Assembly (NCBI RefSeq): GCF_025770725.1
Contig: NZ_JANZKZ010000001.1
Coordinates: 496,001 to 560,000, forward strand
DNA from: Sulfurospirillum oryzae
Lineage (GTDB): Bacteria > Campylobacterota > Campylobacteria > Campylobacterales > Sulfurospirillaceae
Direction: 5' to 3'
DNA length: 64,000 nt
Part shown: positions 25,209-35,776 of the stretch, one piece after another
Layout: each line of letters begins with the position of its first letter
Position numbering within the stretch: the first letter of the stretch is position 1
The notes under the pieces: model-generated
What the model was told of the DNA's origin: nothing
Databases searched by the model: none
What the model saw: the letters and a program-made list of their open reading frames with translations, nothing else
Program-made: the position numbers and the translations under genes

Positions 25209-27050
25209 GTGAAATCACTCAAAACACTCTGTATCTCTCTTTCTTTAGTTGCATCAAGCCTATGCGCAGGCACCAGCGTAGAATTCATCGGCATGAATGC
25301 GCCAACAACGCCTGAACAGATGGCAAAAACCTACTCGGAAGCTAAAGTCATCATCCATACACAAAGTGGTGGCAAGATCGAAAGAGCGCTTTCGTATGAA
25401 ACGCTTTTTGGTGTTAAAGATAAAGTTGGCACAAGCAAAAACCCTGCTGGACAGCTTTACTCCGCTTCCATGAAACCTCTGCTCGACCCTTTTGGTAAGC
25501 CCCTCATCGCTGAGACTCCCGATAGCAACTCGCTTTTAAATGTTGAAGGCTCACTTTACCTTGTAACGCATTATGAATACGACTGGATTTTAAGCAATGG
25601 TTCTTCGGCTGAGAAAACAGATGTTTGGCATGAGCGAGCACCGATGAGCATGACACTCACATCTCTTCGTCAAAATCCTGTGGATGGCAAGCTCAAAGCT
25701 GTCGATCAATACCCCATCGATTTTTCAAAGGTTGGTGGCATCTGGATACCATGTGCAGGTTCTCAAACACCGTGGAACACTCACTTAGGAAGCGAAGAAG
25801 ATTATGATCTTTTCTTTACAAAGGCAAGTGGAAAAGAGTATCAACGAGCACAAAAAGGGCTCAAAGCAATGAGTGAGCTCTACTTTGAAGGTAAAAAAGA
25901 GGCGAAAGCTTATGACTATGGCTACATCACCGAAGTCACTGTCAAACCCAATGGCAAAACCTCTGTTAAAAAACACTATGCGATGGGTCGAGCCACATGG
26001 GAAATGTCTAAAATCATGAGTGACAAGAAAACCGCCTTTTTTGGCGATGATGGCACACAAGTTGGTCTTTACATGTACATAGGAGATGGCGAAAAAGAAC
26101 TCGACAGCGGTACACTCTACGCAGCAATCTGGAATCAAACCAATGAAGATAATGCCAAAGATGGCGGTCAAGCAACTCTGAGTTGGATCAAACTAGGACA
26201 CGCCAGTAGCGAAGAGGTATGGCGATGGAAAGAAAATCTAAGCTTTGATGACATCTTTGAGGCGTATTCGCCCGCAGAGTATGACCCTCAAAAGCATGAA
26301 GGATTTAAAGCAATCAAAGCGGGTCACTCTGAAATTGAGTACATCAAACTCAAACCAAATATGGAACGTGCCGCAGCCTTTTTAGAGACCAGACGTTATG
26401 CCGCTTACCTTGGAGCAACAACCGAGTTTAACAAAATGGAAGGTGTTGCCTTTAACAAAAAAGATAAAAAACTCTACATCGCCATGTCTTACATCGAAAA
26501 AGGTATGACTAAAGATGCAAGTTTTGGCAAAGATGACATTAGAGTTGCTAAAAATCGTTGTGGTGGAACTTACGAGTTATCGCTAGCATCTGGGGTTTCT
26601 GACACGAATGGAGAAGCTATCAAAAGTGAATTTGTCCCAACCTCAATGTATGTCCCCGCTCCTCTTTTAGGACAAGAAGTCCCTGCCGATCTTTTTGGGA
26701 ACACCTGCGCAGTTGACAAAATTGCCAACACAGACAACCTCTTTTACTCATCAGCAATGCGTACGCTTTTCATCGGTGAAGACAGTGGCGCACATGTGAA
26801 CAACTACTTGTGGGCATACAACATCGACACGAAAAAACTTTCACGCATTCTTTCTATCCCAGCAGGTGCGGAGTCAACAGGATTGCAAGTGGTTGAAAAT
26901 ATAAACGGCTATGCGTACATCATGAGCAACGCCCAACATCAAGGTGATTTTATCAAAACCATGGACAAGGTGCTTCAAATTAAAGTTGCCCCTAAAATCG
27001 ATAAATTTCAAGCACCCGTTGGTTACCTTTATGGCATACCAGGGCTTTAG
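25209..27050 (+). CDS. PhoX-like phosphatase (DUF839 family)
   Basis: A 613-aa exported protein with a signal peptide (LKTLCISLSLVASSLCAG). The mature protein follows the PhoX/DUF839 beta-propeller pattern: VEGSLYLVTHYE, GGIWIPCAGSQTPWNTHLGSEE, the RRYAAYLGATTEFNKMEGVAF segment and the C-terminal FIGEDSGAHVNNYLWAYNI. PhoX enzymes are calcium/iron-dependent alkaline phosphatases or relatives that recycle phosphate outside the cytoplasm. The start is GTG 25209, with GGAGG 7 bp upstream; the in-frame ATG at 25149 would remove the signal peptide from the N-terminus. Confidence 0.85.
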   Translation: MKSLKTLCISLSLVASSLCAGTSVEFIGMNAPTTPEQMAKTYSEAKVIIHTQSGGKIERALSYETLFGVKDKVGTSKNPAGQLYSASMKPLLDPFGKPLIAETPDSNSLLNVEGSLYLVTHYEYDWILSNGSSAEKTDVWHERAPMSMTLTSLRQNPVDGKLKAVDQYPIDFSKVGGIWIPCAGSQTPWNTHLGSEEDYDLFFTKASGKEYQRAQKGLKAMSELYFEGKKEAKAYDYGYITEVTVKPNGKTSVKKHYAMGRATWEMSKIMSDKKTAFFGDDGTQVGLYMYIGDGEKELDSGTLYAAIWNQTNEDNAKDGGQATLSWIKLGHASSEEVWRWKENLSFDDIFEAYSPAEYDPQKHEGFKAIKAGHSEIEYIKLKPNMERAAAFLETRRYAAYLGATTEFNKMEGVAFNKKDKKLYIAMSYIEKGMTKDASFGKDDIRVAKNRCGGTYELSLASGVSDTNGEAIKSEFVPTSMYVPAPLLGQEVPADLFGNTCAVDKIANTDNLFYSSAMRTLFIGEDSGAHVNNYLWAYNIDTKKLSRILSIPAGAESTGLQVVENINGYAYIMSNAQHQGDFIKTMDKVLQIKVAPKIDKFQAPVGYLYGIPGL

Positions 27051-27162
27051 TATCTGAGTATGTTTAAAACATTCTTTCATTTATGAAAAAAGTAAAAAAC
27101 AGTGCTCTTTATGTAATCTCAAAATATTATAATGAAAAATATCTCATTATTAAGGAGTCATG

Positions 27163-27741
27163 ATGCCAAAAAAAATTCTCTTTATCGTCGGAGACTATGT
27201 AGAAGATTATGAAATTATGGTGCCTTTTCAAGCGTTGGCAGCTGTGGGACACACCGTCACAGCTGTTTGCCCTAACAAAAAAGCAGGTGAGTTTATCCGC
27301 ACGGCGGTGCATGACTTTGAAGGTGACCAAACCTATAGCGAAAAACCGGGACACAATTTTACCCTTAACGGTACATTTGATGCCATCAAAGCTGAAGCGT
27401 TTGACGCCCTTGTCATCCCTGGTGGTCGCGCTCCTGAGTACCTTAGACTGAATGAGAAAGTGCTTGACATTGTACGCCATTTTGCCAAAGCAAATAAGCC
27501 TATCGCTGCGATTTGCCATGGAGCACAACTCTTAGCAGCCGCTGACGTTTTAGGTGGCAAAAGTTGTTCCGCCTACCCTGCGTGCGCACCTGAAGTCACC
27601 AAAGCGGGAGGAACATACAAATCCATCGAAGTGACTGAAGCTGCTGTTGATGGAAACCTTGTCACCGCTCCTGCATGGCCTGCTCATCCACAATGGATCG
27701 CCAAATTCTTAGTCGTTTTGGGAACTAAAATCACGCTTTAA
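27163..27741 (+). CDS. DJ-1/PfpI family protein
   Basis: A 192-aa class I glutamine amidotransferase-like protein. The nucleophile elbow AICHGAQLL places Cys118 and His119, with an acidic partner at Glu14 or Glu17 as in PfpI/YhbO-type proteins. Roles in the family include protease, chaperone and deglycase-like stress functions; which applies is unclear. AAGGAG lies 5 bp before ATG 27163, better than the ATG at 27160. A terminator follows. Confidence 0.88.
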   Translation: MPKKILFIVGDYVEDYEIMVPFQALAAVGHTVTAVCPNKKAGEFIRTAVHDFEGDQTYSEKPGHNFTLNGTFDAIKAEAFDALVIPGGRAPEYLRLNEKVLDIVRHFAKANKPIAAICHGAQLLAAADVLGGKSCSAYPACAPEVTKAGGTYKSIEVTEAAVDGNLVTAPAWPAHPQWIAKFLVVLGTKITL

Positions 27742-27753
27742 AATTTCTTCTAT

Positions 27754-27784
27754 AGTGAGGAGTAAGTTTACTCCTCACTTTCTA
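27754..27784 (+). terminator. Terminator after the DJ-1/PfpI gene
   Basis: AGTGAGGAGTAA (27754-27765) and TTACTCCTCACT (27768-27779) form a near-perfect 12-bp inverted repeat followed by TTTCT, 12 bp after the stop. Confidence 0.8.
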
Positions 27785-27794
27785 AGGAAATATT

Positions 27795-28190
27795 ATGTCA
27801 CTCATTACGCACTTAGACCATCTTGTCTTAACGGTTGCAAGTATCAAGCGAAGTTGTGCTTTTTACACAAACGTCTTACAGATGGAAAAGATAGCTTTTA
27901 AAAGATTCAAAGCACTCAAATTTGGACACAGCAAAATCAATTTGGATGAAATAGGCATGAGTTTAAACCAAAAACCATACATCCAACCGCAGACTCAACC
28001 GATCTATGCTTGATCACGCACATGCCAATCGAGCAGTTTTTAGAGTATTTACATCATTGCGGTGTTGTTTGTATTGAATGACCTTTAAAATAAATAGAGC
28101 TAGACATGAACTACTTTACTGACTTTCTGTCTATTTTCGTGACCCCCGATGGGAAACATCATCAAAGTCGCTAATGAGCTAATGCCAATG
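27795..28190 (+). pseudogene. Decayed VOC/glyoxalase-family gene
   Basis: The first frame reads LDHLVLTVASIKRSCAFYTNVLQM, a typical vicinal oxygen chelate N-terminus, and stops at 28013. The next pieces appear in other frames: LITHMPIEQFLEYLHHCGV near 28010-28075, then VTPDGK and IIKVANEL near 28140-28180, the expected end of such a protein. At least two frameshifts and an internal loss have destroyed it. It has an intact ribosome site (AAGGAAA). Confidence 0.75.
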
Positions 28191-28329
28191 TGCTAGGCAA
28201 TGTAAAAAGTTAACGAGTCTTTCAATTTTAAGTACCTAATAACTTAACCAATCTACAAAAAAGAGTAAAATTAATAATTTTAAGTTATTATATTGTTCAA
28301 AATTATAATTTATTTAGAGGAGATATTAT

Positions 28330-29538
28330 TTGACTAGTATTAATCAGATTCTTGAATCTTATATCAATCAACTTGACTCTATTTATTATTCATTACCAAT
28401 AGTTATGAAAAGTACAATTGATGCTACTCAATTAGCAAATGACGGCGTCAAAATATTTCTTGAAAAATATGGAGAAGAAATTGATGATGATGATGGACAC
28501 AAAAGCTTTAATCTTCCTATAAAATTTTCAAAACACATAAATAGAAAGAAAAAGAGAGTTGATCATTTAAAAATCGCCTTATCGCAATTACCAAAAAATT
28601 TTTTAGTTTCTTATGTTTCTGCATATGACGCTTTTTTAGGAAAATTATTAAGAGCATTATATACCTTACATCCCGAATTACTTAATTCAAGTGAACGCGA
28701 ATTACAGTTTAAAGAGCTTATTGAATTTGCGTCCATTAATGATGCAAGAGAGTATATTTTGGAAAAAGAGATTGAATCTGTTTTAAGAAAAAGCCATGCC
28801 GAACAATTTAAATATATGGAAAACAAATTCAATATACTGCTAACAAAAGATTTAAAAATTTGGCCAGAATTTATTGAAATTACTGAAAGAAGAAATTTAT
28901 TAGTACATAATGATGGTATTGTTTCAAACCAATATCTCAAAACATGTAAGTTAAATAATATCCAAACAGAAGAAAAGGTAAATAATATTATTCAGGTTAA
29001 TAAACATTATTTGAAAAATGTTTATTTATGCTTGTACGAATTAGGCTTTAAGTTAGCTCATGTTTTATGGAGAAAAGTTTTGAAAGATGATTTAGAAAAT
29101 GCAGACAGTAATTTAATAGATACTACTTATGAACTTCTTGCTAATAAACAATATGATTTAGCAAAAATTCTTCTTGATTTTTCATTAATAATACTTAAAA
29201 GTCATCACAGTGATGTTAACAAAAGAGTCTTACTTATTAATAGAGCTTTAGCATATAAATTAAGTGGAGACCATGAAAAGTGTAAAGAAGTTATTTCAAA
29301 AGATGATTGGAGTTCTTGTAGTATAACATTCAAGTTAGCTGTCGCTGTACTTCAAGAAAACGATGAAAAAGTTTATAAGTTAATGAAAACAATTGGAAAA
29401 GACAATCAAGAATTACCTGAACATGCGTATGAGGAATGGCCTCTATTCAGAGCTTATAGAGATAAAGATGAATTTTTAAATGCCTATCAAGAAATTTTTG
29501 GAAAAGACTTAGAAATAATTGAAAAAATTGAGATTTAA
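28330..29538 (+). CDS. AT-rich HEPN-like protein with helical repeats (candidate RNase/defence gene)
   Basis: A 402-aa protein whose base composition is clearly more AT-rich than its neighbours. Residues 94-108 (SYVSAYDAFLGKLLR) and Arg188-x4-His193 (RNLLVH) resemble HEPN-domain proteins of the MAE_28990/abortive-infection type, where the R-x4-6-H motif is the RNase site. The last 150 residues look like TPR-type helical repeats (ELLANKQYDLAKILL, LINRALAYKLSGDHEKC). It starts at TTG 28330 with GAGGAG 7 bp upstream. Single gene after a decayed gene: likely acquired. The function is inference. Confidence 0.6.
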   Translation: MTSINQILESYINQLDSIYYSLPIVMKSTIDATQLANDGVKIFLEKYGEEIDDDDGHKSFNLPIKFSKHINRKKKRVDHLKIALSQLPKNFLVSYVSAYDAFLGKLLRALYTLHPELLNSSERELQFKELIEFASINDAREYILEKEIESVLRKSHAEQFKYMENKFNILLTKDLKIWPEFIEITERRNLLVHNDGIVSNQYLKTCKLNNIQTEEKVNNIIQVNKHYLKNVYLCLYELGFKLAHVLWRKVLKDDLENADSNLIDTTYELLANKQYDLAKILLDFSLIILKSHHSDVNKRVLLINRALAYKLSGDHEKCKEVISKDDWSSCSITFKLAVAVLQENDEKVYKLMKTIGKDNQELPEHAYEEWPLFRAYRDKDEFLNAYQEIFGKDLEIIEKIEI

Positions 29539-30299
29539 CTTTTAAACAGCACGCTCATGCAGGTTAGCCCTGCCTCAGCCTTTACAAACTCACTGATATT
29601 GACTGTTTCAACCCTGTAGCCCAGCGATTTTACCAGCGCAATGCTTTTAGGAAATGCTTCGTTCATGCAAAGGATGTTGCCGATTTTCAGCACATTGACG
29701 CCAAAAGGCTCATCGCTGAGTGCTTCGATTTTAGAAAAACCTTTAAATGCTTCTACATCCACCCAGTTAGAATTGATAAAAATCGTTTGATTGTCCAATG
29801 CTGTAACGCCTGTTTTGAGATGCAAACATCCAAAAACTTTCACCGCGATGACCTCATAACCCAAAGGCTTGATGATCGCTTCGAGTGCTTGAATGCCCTC
29901 TTGATTGGTACGTGATGACTCACCTACAAAGATTTTTTTACCTACTTTCAAAACATCGCCACCTTCAATTTTTGCGGGTAATGTGATTCGCTCTATTTTG
30001 CGGTACTGCGAAAAGACTTTTCCCATAGATGCACTCTCGGCTCTGCGTGACTCCACACCCATAGAGGTCAACACGGCGACCTCATCAAAAACAATGATGG
30101 GATCTTCCACAAAAACACTATCGGGCAGTGCGATATTTTCATCTAACGTAATGACCTTTGCCCCACAACGCTCCAGCATGGAGCGATAATTTTGATGTTG
30201 AACATTGGCCTTTTCAATGTCAATCGCTTCACTTTCTAAAAACGTAAGCTCGCAGTTTTGTAAATTTGGAGATGGAAGATGGGTAATCGCCATAAGCAT
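29535..30299 (-). CDS. Dimethylarginine dimethylaminohydrolase (DDAH)-family amidinohydrolase
   Basis: A 254-aa guanidine-modifying enzyme. The family triad is visible: Glu112 in KIEGGDVL, His160 in GCLHLKTGV and the nucleophile Cys247 in AGLTCMSVLF; SVFVEDPIIVFDE is the substrate-loop motif. DDAH relatives hydrolyse methylated arginine or arginine to citrulline. In a bacterium with amino acid use nearby it may act on free arginine-type guanidines. The ATG at 30299 has AGGA 8 bp upstream. Convergent with the HEPN gene (4-bp overlap). Confidence 0.88.
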   Translation of the reverse strand: MLMAITHLPSPNLQNCELTFLESEAIDIEKANVQHQNYRSMLERCGAKVITLDENIALPDSVFVEDPIIVFDEVAVLTSMGVESRRAESASMGKVFSQYRKIERITLPAKIEGGDVLKVGKKIFVGESSRTNQEGIQALEAIIKPLGYEVIAVKVFGCLHLKTGVTALDNQTIFINSNWVDVEAFKGFSKIEALSDEPFGVNVLKIGNILCMNEAFPKSIALVKSLGYRVETVNISEFVKAEAGLTCMSVLFKS

Positions 30300-30407
30300 T
30301 TAAAGATCCTTGTGTCAGTTAAAGATAAAATGATAACACAACACCAATGTGCTTTAAGTAAAATTGAAGTAGCATAACCTTACGACTCATCTTCGCTGGA
30401 GGATACC

Positions 30408-32774
30408 ATGAAACATGAACCGCTTTCATCATCTGAACTAGAGCACATTAACGCGTATTGGCGTGCAGCCAATTATCTTTCTGTTGGGCAAATTTACCTG
30501 CTCGATAACCCGCTGCTTAAACAACCTTTGACATTAAAACATATCAAACCGCGCCTTCTTGGGCATTGGGGCACAACACCAGGGCTTAATTTTATCTACG
30601 CGCATCTAAACCGTATCATTCAAAAAGATGATCTTAACATGCTCTTTATCGCAGGGCCTGGGCATGGAGGGCCTGCTGTGGTTGCCAACACTTACTTGGA
30701 GGGAATCTACAGTGAAGTCTATCCTGAAATCTCACAAGATGAAAAAGGTATGCAAAAACTCTTCAAACAATTCTCATTTCCGGGCGGCATTCCAAGCCAT
30801 GCCGCGCCCCAAACACCCGGTTCCATCCATGAGGGAGGTGAGCTTGGGTATGCGGTGTCGCATGCTTATGGTGCGGTATTTGACAACCCTGAACTTATCG
30901 CGTGTTGTGTAGTCGGTGATGGCGAAGCTGAAACAGGACCTCTGGCTACAGCGTGGCACTCCAACAAATTTTTAGACCCAAAACGTGATGGCGCAGTGCT
31001 TCCCATCTTACACCTCAACGGCTACAAAATCGCCAATCCAACCGTACTTGCGCGCATCTCGCACGATGAGCTTGAAAAACTCTTTGTGGGATATGGGTAT
31101 GAACCCTACTTTGTTGAGGGCGATGAGCCCATGGCGATGCATCAAAAAATGGCAGAAACCTTGGATGCCATAACCCTCAAAATTAAAACCATTTGGCATG
31201 AAGCCCGAAATAAAGGCAATACAAAGCGTCCTCGCTGGCCTATAATTATTTTACGTAGTCCCAAAGGCTGGACAGGTCCTAAAGAGGTTGATGGACTCAA
31301 AACCGAAGGTTCATGGCGTTCACACCAAGTGCCACTTTCCGAGCTTGATAAAAAACCTGAGCACATTACCATTCTTGAAAACTGGATGAAAAGTTATAAA
31401 CCCGAAGAGCTTTTTGATAAAAATGGAAAACTTATTCCCAAGCTCGCATCTCTTGCTCCACAAGGCGAAAAACGCATGGGAGCAAATCCTCATACCAATG
31501 GTGGGGCTTTACTCAAAGAGTTACACGTGCCTGATTTTAAAAAATATGCAGTAGAGGTCAAAGCCCCAGGTTTTGTCACCTGCGAATCCACACGTACTTT
31601 AGGAAATTACCTGCGTGATGTGATGGCTTCTAATATGCAAAATTTTCGCGTTTTTGGACCCGATGAAACGGCATCCAATCGCCTAGGTGCGCTTTTTGAA
31701 GTGACTAACCGCGTTTGGATGGCAGAGCATTACGACACAGATGACCACCTTGCCCAAGATGGTAGAGTCATGGAAATTCTCTCCGAACATACCTGCCAAG
31801 GCTGGTTAGAGGGTTATCTACTCACGGGACGTCATGGCTTTTTCTCGTGTTATGAGGCATTTATCCACATCATCGACTCCATGTTCAACCAACATGCAAA
31901 ATGGCTTAAAGTGACCAGTCGTGAAATCCCATGGCGTAAACCTATTGCATCGCTCAACTATCTTTTGACCTCACACGTTTGGCGTCAAGACCACAACGGT
32001 TTTTCACACCAAGACCCTGGCTTTATCGATGTCGTCGTGAACAAAAAAGCACACATCGTCAATGTCTACTTTCCACCCGATGCCAACACACTTTTATGGG
32101 TTGGGGAACATTGTCTTAAAAGTCGTGACTCCATCAATGTCATCGTTGCGGGAAAACAGCCTGAATTACAGTGGCTTGGTATGAAAGAAGCGATAGAACA
32201 TTGTGAAAAAGGCATTGGTATTTGGGAGTGGGCAAGCAATGATAAAGGGGACGAGCCTGATGTGGTGATGGCATGTTGTGGCGATGTCCCAACGTTAGAA
32301 ATGCTCGCAGCGGTGAGTATTTTACACGACTTGGCACCTGAGCTCAAAATTCGTTTTATCAATGTTGTTGACCTTATGGCACTTGAACCCCAAGAAGAGC
32401 ATCCTCATGGACTGTCACATGAAGCCTTTAACGCCCTCTTTCCTAAAGATACCCCTACCATCTTTGCGTATCATGGTTATCCGTGGTTGATTCACCGTTT
32501 GGCGTACCGAAGAGCCAATCACGACCATTTACATGTAAGAGGGTATAAAGAAGAGGGAACGACCACAACGCCCTTTGATATGGTTGTACTCAACGATATG
32601 GACAGATTTCATTTGGTTATGGATGTGATGGATCGCGTACCTAAAATGCACGCTCATGCAGAGTCTATTAGACAAAAAATGCGCGCAAAACTGCTTGAGC
32701 ATAAAACATACATTGAAGCGTACGGTCAAGATATGCCGGAGATTTTAAACTGGAAGTGGACGAGGTCGCTTTAA
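30408..32774 (+). CDS. xfp: Phosphoketolase
   Basis: A thiamine-diphosphate enzyme (788 aa, full length) that cleaves xylulose-5-phosphate and/or fructose-6-phosphate to acetyl phosphate. Motifs include [35 protein letters not shown], the ThDP-binding [11 protein letters not shown] and [11 protein letters not shown]-like and [10 protein letters not shown] segments. The ATG has GGAGG upstream. It ends 4 bp into the convergent dehydrogenase gene. With that enzyme it suggests a fermentative acetate/lactate branch for sugar phosphates. Confidence 0.95.
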   Translation: MKHEPLSSSELEHINAYWRAANYLSVGQIYLLDNPLLKQPLTLKHIKPRLLGHWGTTPGLNFIYAHLNRIIQKDDLNMLFIAGPGHGGPAVVANTYLEGIYSEVYPEISQDEKGMQKLFKQFSFPGGIPSHAAPQTPGSIHEGGELGYAVSHAYGAVFDNPELIACCVVGDGEAETGPLATAWHSNKFLDPKRDGAVLPILHLNGYKIANPTVLARISHDELEKLFVGYGYEPYFVEGDEPMAMHQKMAETLDAITLKIKTIWHEARNKGNTKRPRWPIIILRSPKGWTGPKEVDGLKTEGSWRSHQVPLSELDKKPEHITILENWMKSYKPEELFDKNGKLIPKLASLAPQGEKRMGANPHTNGGALLKELHVPDFKKYAVEVKAPGFVTCESTRTLGNYLRDVMASNMQNFRVFGPDETASNRLGALFEVTNRVWMAEHYDTDDHLAQDGRVMEILSEHTCQGWLEGYLLTGRHGFFSCYEAFIHIIDSMFNQHAKWLKVTSREIPWRKPIASLNYLLTSHVWRQDHNGFSHQDPGFIDVVVNKKAHIVNVYFPPDANTLLWVGEHCLKSRDSINVIVAGKQPELQWLGMKEAIEHCEKGIGIWEWASNDKGDEPDVVMACCGDVPTLEMLAAVSILHDLAPELKIRFINVVDLMALEPQEEHPHGLSHEAFNALFPKDTPTIFAYHGYPWLIHRLAYRRANHDHLHVRGYKEEGTTTTPFDMVVLNDMDRFHLVMDVMDRVPKMHAHAESIRQKMRAKLLEHKTYIEAYGQDMPEILNWKWTRSL

Positions 32775-33700
32775 AGCACCTCGCGCGCCATTTTTTGCAT
32801 GACTTTTGCGCTTACATGTAACGCTTCAAGCTCTTCAGGTAAAAGTTTGTAATTGAGGATTTTACTAGCCCCCGCTTTGTTTACGACAACGGGAACATTA
32901 AGCACGACATCGCGAAGCCCATACTCACCTTCTAAGTAAACACCAAGAGGAAGTACAGAGTGTTCGTTGTTGGCAATCGCACGAATGATGCGAAAAACAC
33001 TTGCCGCTATGCTGTGATTGGTATTGCCTTTTTTGTGGAAAATCTCAAAGCCAGCATTGATGACATCGTGGTAAATTTGTTCTTTATCCAGCGGTGGTAA
33101 GCCATTGAGTTCACAAAACGTATCGACGTCTAAACCACAAATATTGCAAATACTCCAAGGAATCGTACTTCCTTTTCCATGTTCGCCCAAAACAAAACCA
33201 TAAATATTTTTAGGGTCTATCCCTACTTTTTTACTGACAATTTTCATAAAACGTGCCGTATCAACCAATGTCCCCGCACTGATAAGGCGCTCTCTTGGGT
33301 AAAGCCCCTCTTTAAAAGCGATATGCGTTAAAACATCTACGGGGTTGGTCACCATGATAAGAATAGCATTGGGGGCATAGTGATGAAGTTCGCGCACCAT
33401 ACTTTTAATCAGTGAAGCGTTTTCACCTAAGAGTTCATCTCTGGTTTGATTACCTTTGAGTTGAACACCTGCGGTGATGACAATAACATCACACTCCTTG
33501 CAATCGGCATAGTCACCATGATGCAAGCGTGTGTTTCGTGCATACGTAAAAGAAGCGACATACGAAAAATCTTCGATCTCTGCCCAAGCTTTCTCTTTAT
33601 TGCGATTGACCAAAGTGATTTCACTCATATTGCCAAGCGTTAAGAGGTAATTCACTAACTCAACACCAACGCCACCCGCTCCGATAATTCCTACACGCAT
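32771..33700 (-). CDS. L-lactate/malate dehydrogenase family 2-hydroxyacid dehydrogenase
   Basis: A 309-aa NAD-dependent dehydrogenase. GAGGVG is at residues 7-12; catalytic residues are in place: Arg in the loop (QTRDELL), Asp-x-x-Arg in DTARF and His in GEHGKGS. The specificity position, Gln in lactate and Arg in malate dehydrogenases, appears to be Leu ([12 protein letters not shown]), so another 2-oxoacid may be the substrate. The C-terminal region contains a palindrome word encoding LHVS. Confidence 0.85.
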   Translation of the reverse strand: MRVGIIGAGGVGVELVNYLLTLGNMSEITLVNRNKEKAWAEIEDFSYVASFTYARNTRLHHGDYADCKECDVIVITAGVQLKGNQTRDELLGENASLIKSMVRELHHYAPNAILIMVTNPVDVLTHIAFKEGLYPRERLISAGTLVDTARFMKIVSKKVGIDPKNIYGFVLGEHGKGSTIPWSICNICGLDVDTFCELNGLPPLDKEQIYHDVINAGFEIFHKKGNTNHSIAASVFRIIRAIANNEHSVLPLGVYLEGEYGLRDVVLNVPVVVNKAGASKILNYKLLPEELEALHVSAKVMQKMAREVL

Positions 33701-33770
33701 ACATTTCCTTTGAAATAATGCAAAATTATAACATCCTTTGGAGCAAGGGGTGTCTTAAAAAATAATCATC

Positions 33771-35255
33771 TTATTTTAGGAAAAAATTAAGCCCTAAATA
33801 TATCCCAGAACCGAGTAATGCTGTAACCGGTAACGTGAAGAGCCATGAAAGCACAATGACTTTTACCGTGCCTTTTTGCACACCGCCATCAGGTTCTGCT
33901 ACCATGGAGCCTGTGACTGCACTGGAGAGAATATGCGTTGTACTAACAGGAGCATGCGCAAAGTTCGCCAATAAAATTGTAATCATCGCAGTCGCTTGTG
34001 CGACAGTTCCTTGCATATAATTAATCGGCTTTGAACCAATTTTTTCACCAATGGTATGTACAATCCTTTGGTATCCTATCATCGTGCCAATTCCTATAGC
34101 AAAAGCAACCGCCATGATAACCCAATAAGGGGCATACTCAATAGAAGCGACAAGGTATTTTCGCTGATTGGCTATGTAATCAGACTTATCTTTGTCTGTT
34201 AAGAGATAAATTTTTTCAGCTTGAGCAAAGAAGTTATCTGAACATAAAATAGAGGTACGAATGCTCCATCTATCCTTAGGAGAAAGCTGTGAATACGAAC
34301 TTAATCCATCAAGTTTTGAAGCAACAAGAGATGTGGTAGCGGCAACTTGGTCTACGTTACATTCTGCAATCGTATTCTTTGTTTTTAACGCACTAATGAG
34401 ACGCTTTTCATTGACAAGCTGTGCAATTTTTTCATTGTTATCTGCATAAAACCGTGCTAAGTTATTGGCAGCATCTTTGGTTTGAATAATCTTATAGTGA
34501 TGTGAGTTCATATCTAACGCATAATAATTTGGCAAAATACCAATAAGGATGATCATAATAAGACCTATACCCTTTTGTCCATCATTTGAACCATGCGCAA
34601 AACTAACACCTGCCCCTGTTGCGACGATTCCCATTCGCGCTAGGAAACTAGGATGTTTTCTTTTATCTTCATCATTGGGAGACTTGAAAAGTTTTGGATT
34701 GTCAATATATTTTCTTGCTAATTTCATAAGCACTAATGCAAAAACAAATCCTATAACTGGCGATAAAGCCAAGCCCGTTAAGACCGTATAAACAACTTTC
34801 CAATTCACGCTATGCGAAAGATCAAACCCATTAACAATACCAAATGTGGCACTAACGCCAATAATAGAGCCAATAAGTGAATGAGAACTTGATACTGGCA
34901 AAGCAAAATACCATGTACCAAAATTCCATATAACAGCAGAAATAAGAAGTGAATAAACCATCGCAAGTGCGGCATTTTGATTTGTTTCCACCATAATGTC
35001 GAGTGGAAGCAAGTGAACGATGGCGTAAGCAACACCGATACCGCCCATTAAAACACCTAAAAAGTTCATAATACCAGACATAATGACAGAATACTTCGCC
35101 TTCATCGAGTGCGTGTAAATAATCATTGCGACTGCATTCGCAGTATCGTGAAAACCATTAATCATTTCATAAAATAAAGCAATCCCTAACGATAAAAGCA
35201 ATAAGGCTATCGTAAGAGCGCTGACATCATTTAAAGCATTCCAAAGTACAGACAT
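33771..35255 (-). CDS. PiT-family inorganic phosphate transporter
   Basis: A 494-aa membrane protein with the PiT signatures GFHDTANAVA near residue 35 and FAHGSNDGQKGIG near 225, and a second ANFAHAPVSTTHILSSAV repeat near 430. A soluble loop of about 100 residues separates the two halves. It moves phosphate (or metal phosphate) with protons or sodium. Stand-alone gene; a 425-bp spacer lies upstream. Confidence 0.92.
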   Translation of the reverse strand: MSVLWNALNDVSALTIALLLLSLGIALFYEMINGFHDTANAVAMIIYTHSMKAKYSVIMSGIMNFLGVLMGGIGVAYAIVHLLPLDIMVETNQNAALAMVYSLLISAVIWNFGTWYFALPVSSSHSLIGSIIGVSATFGIVNGFDLSHSVNWKVVYTVLTGLALSPVIGFVFALVLMKLARKYIDNPKLFKSPNDEDKRKHPSFLARMGIVATGAGVSFAHGSNDGQKGIGLIMIILIGILPNYYALDMNSHHYKIIQTKDAANNLARFYADNNEKIAQLVNEKRLISALKTKNTIAECNVDQVAATTSLVASKLDGLSSYSQLSPKDRWSIRTSILCSDNFFAQAEKIYLLTDKDKSDYIANQRKYLVASIEYAPYWVIMAVAFAIGIGTMIGYQRIVHTIGEKIGSKPINYMQGTVAQATAMITILLANFAHAPVSTTHILSSAVTGSMVAEPDGGVQKGTVKVIVLSWLFTLPVTALLGSGIYLGLNFFLK

Positions 35256-35681
35256 ATATTATCATCCTAATTGTTGTTAGTATTGTAACTTTATCTAATA
35301 AATCTAGTCAATTTGCTTTAATTGGAAATATTTTTTTGAGTATTTTTTGGATTGAAATAATAAGAGCGGTGCAATAAAATATAAACAAATGATTAAAAAG
35401 CTAGAGGTTTGGCATTTTAAAGAGTTGTTTTGGGATTTTCACATTTTGAATGTTTAAAAAACTAACATAACGCTCAGGTTGGGTAGACTGAGCGTTATGT
35501 ATAAAATTGGAGATTATGTACAAAAAGGAGGTTTTTGTCTTGGTAATGAAAGTATAAACGATTATAATAAATAAGATATGAACCATTAGTAAATAAATTA
35601 TAAATCATTACTAAAATTTTAGTTACTCTGAAAAATTTTGTTGATTTGTTACATTGGACTTTAGGAGATTTAAAAAAAGAG
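35256..35681. other. Gene-free AT-rich spacer with a strong hairpin
   Basis: Between the phosphate transporter start and tRNA-Asn I find no convincing coding frame. The one distinct element is a perfect 13-bp inverted repeat at 35465-35477 and 35488-35500. Directly after the tRNA on the minus strand is a T7 run near 35672-35678. Confidence 0.6.
35465..35500 (-). terminator. Perfect 13-bp stem-loop in the pit-tRNA-Asn spacer
   Basis: ACATAACGCTCAG pairs with CTGAGCGTTATGT around a 10-base loop. On the minus strand it is followed by TAGTTTTTT, as in a Rho-independent terminator. It ends 182 bp after tRNA-Asn, so the transcript it closes is not identified. Confidence 0.6.
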
Positions 35682-35756
35682 TGGCTCCGAATGCAGGATT
35701 CGAACCTGCGACCAAGTGATTAACAGTCACCTACTCTACCGCTGAGCTAATTCGGA
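35682..35756 (-). tRNA. tRNA-Asn (anticodon GTT)
   Basis: Minus-strand cloverleaf with acceptor TCCGAA/TTCGGA, anticodon loop CTGTTAA reading GTT, T-loop GTTCGAATC and encoded CCA. Confidence 0.97.
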
Positions 35757-35776
35757 ACACTTTGAATGAGGTCGAA

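Noticed and set aside
35401-35586. 61-codon frame in the tRNA-Asn spacer
   Set aside because: No ribosome site, very AT-rich, and it runs through the perfect hairpin at 35465-35500.
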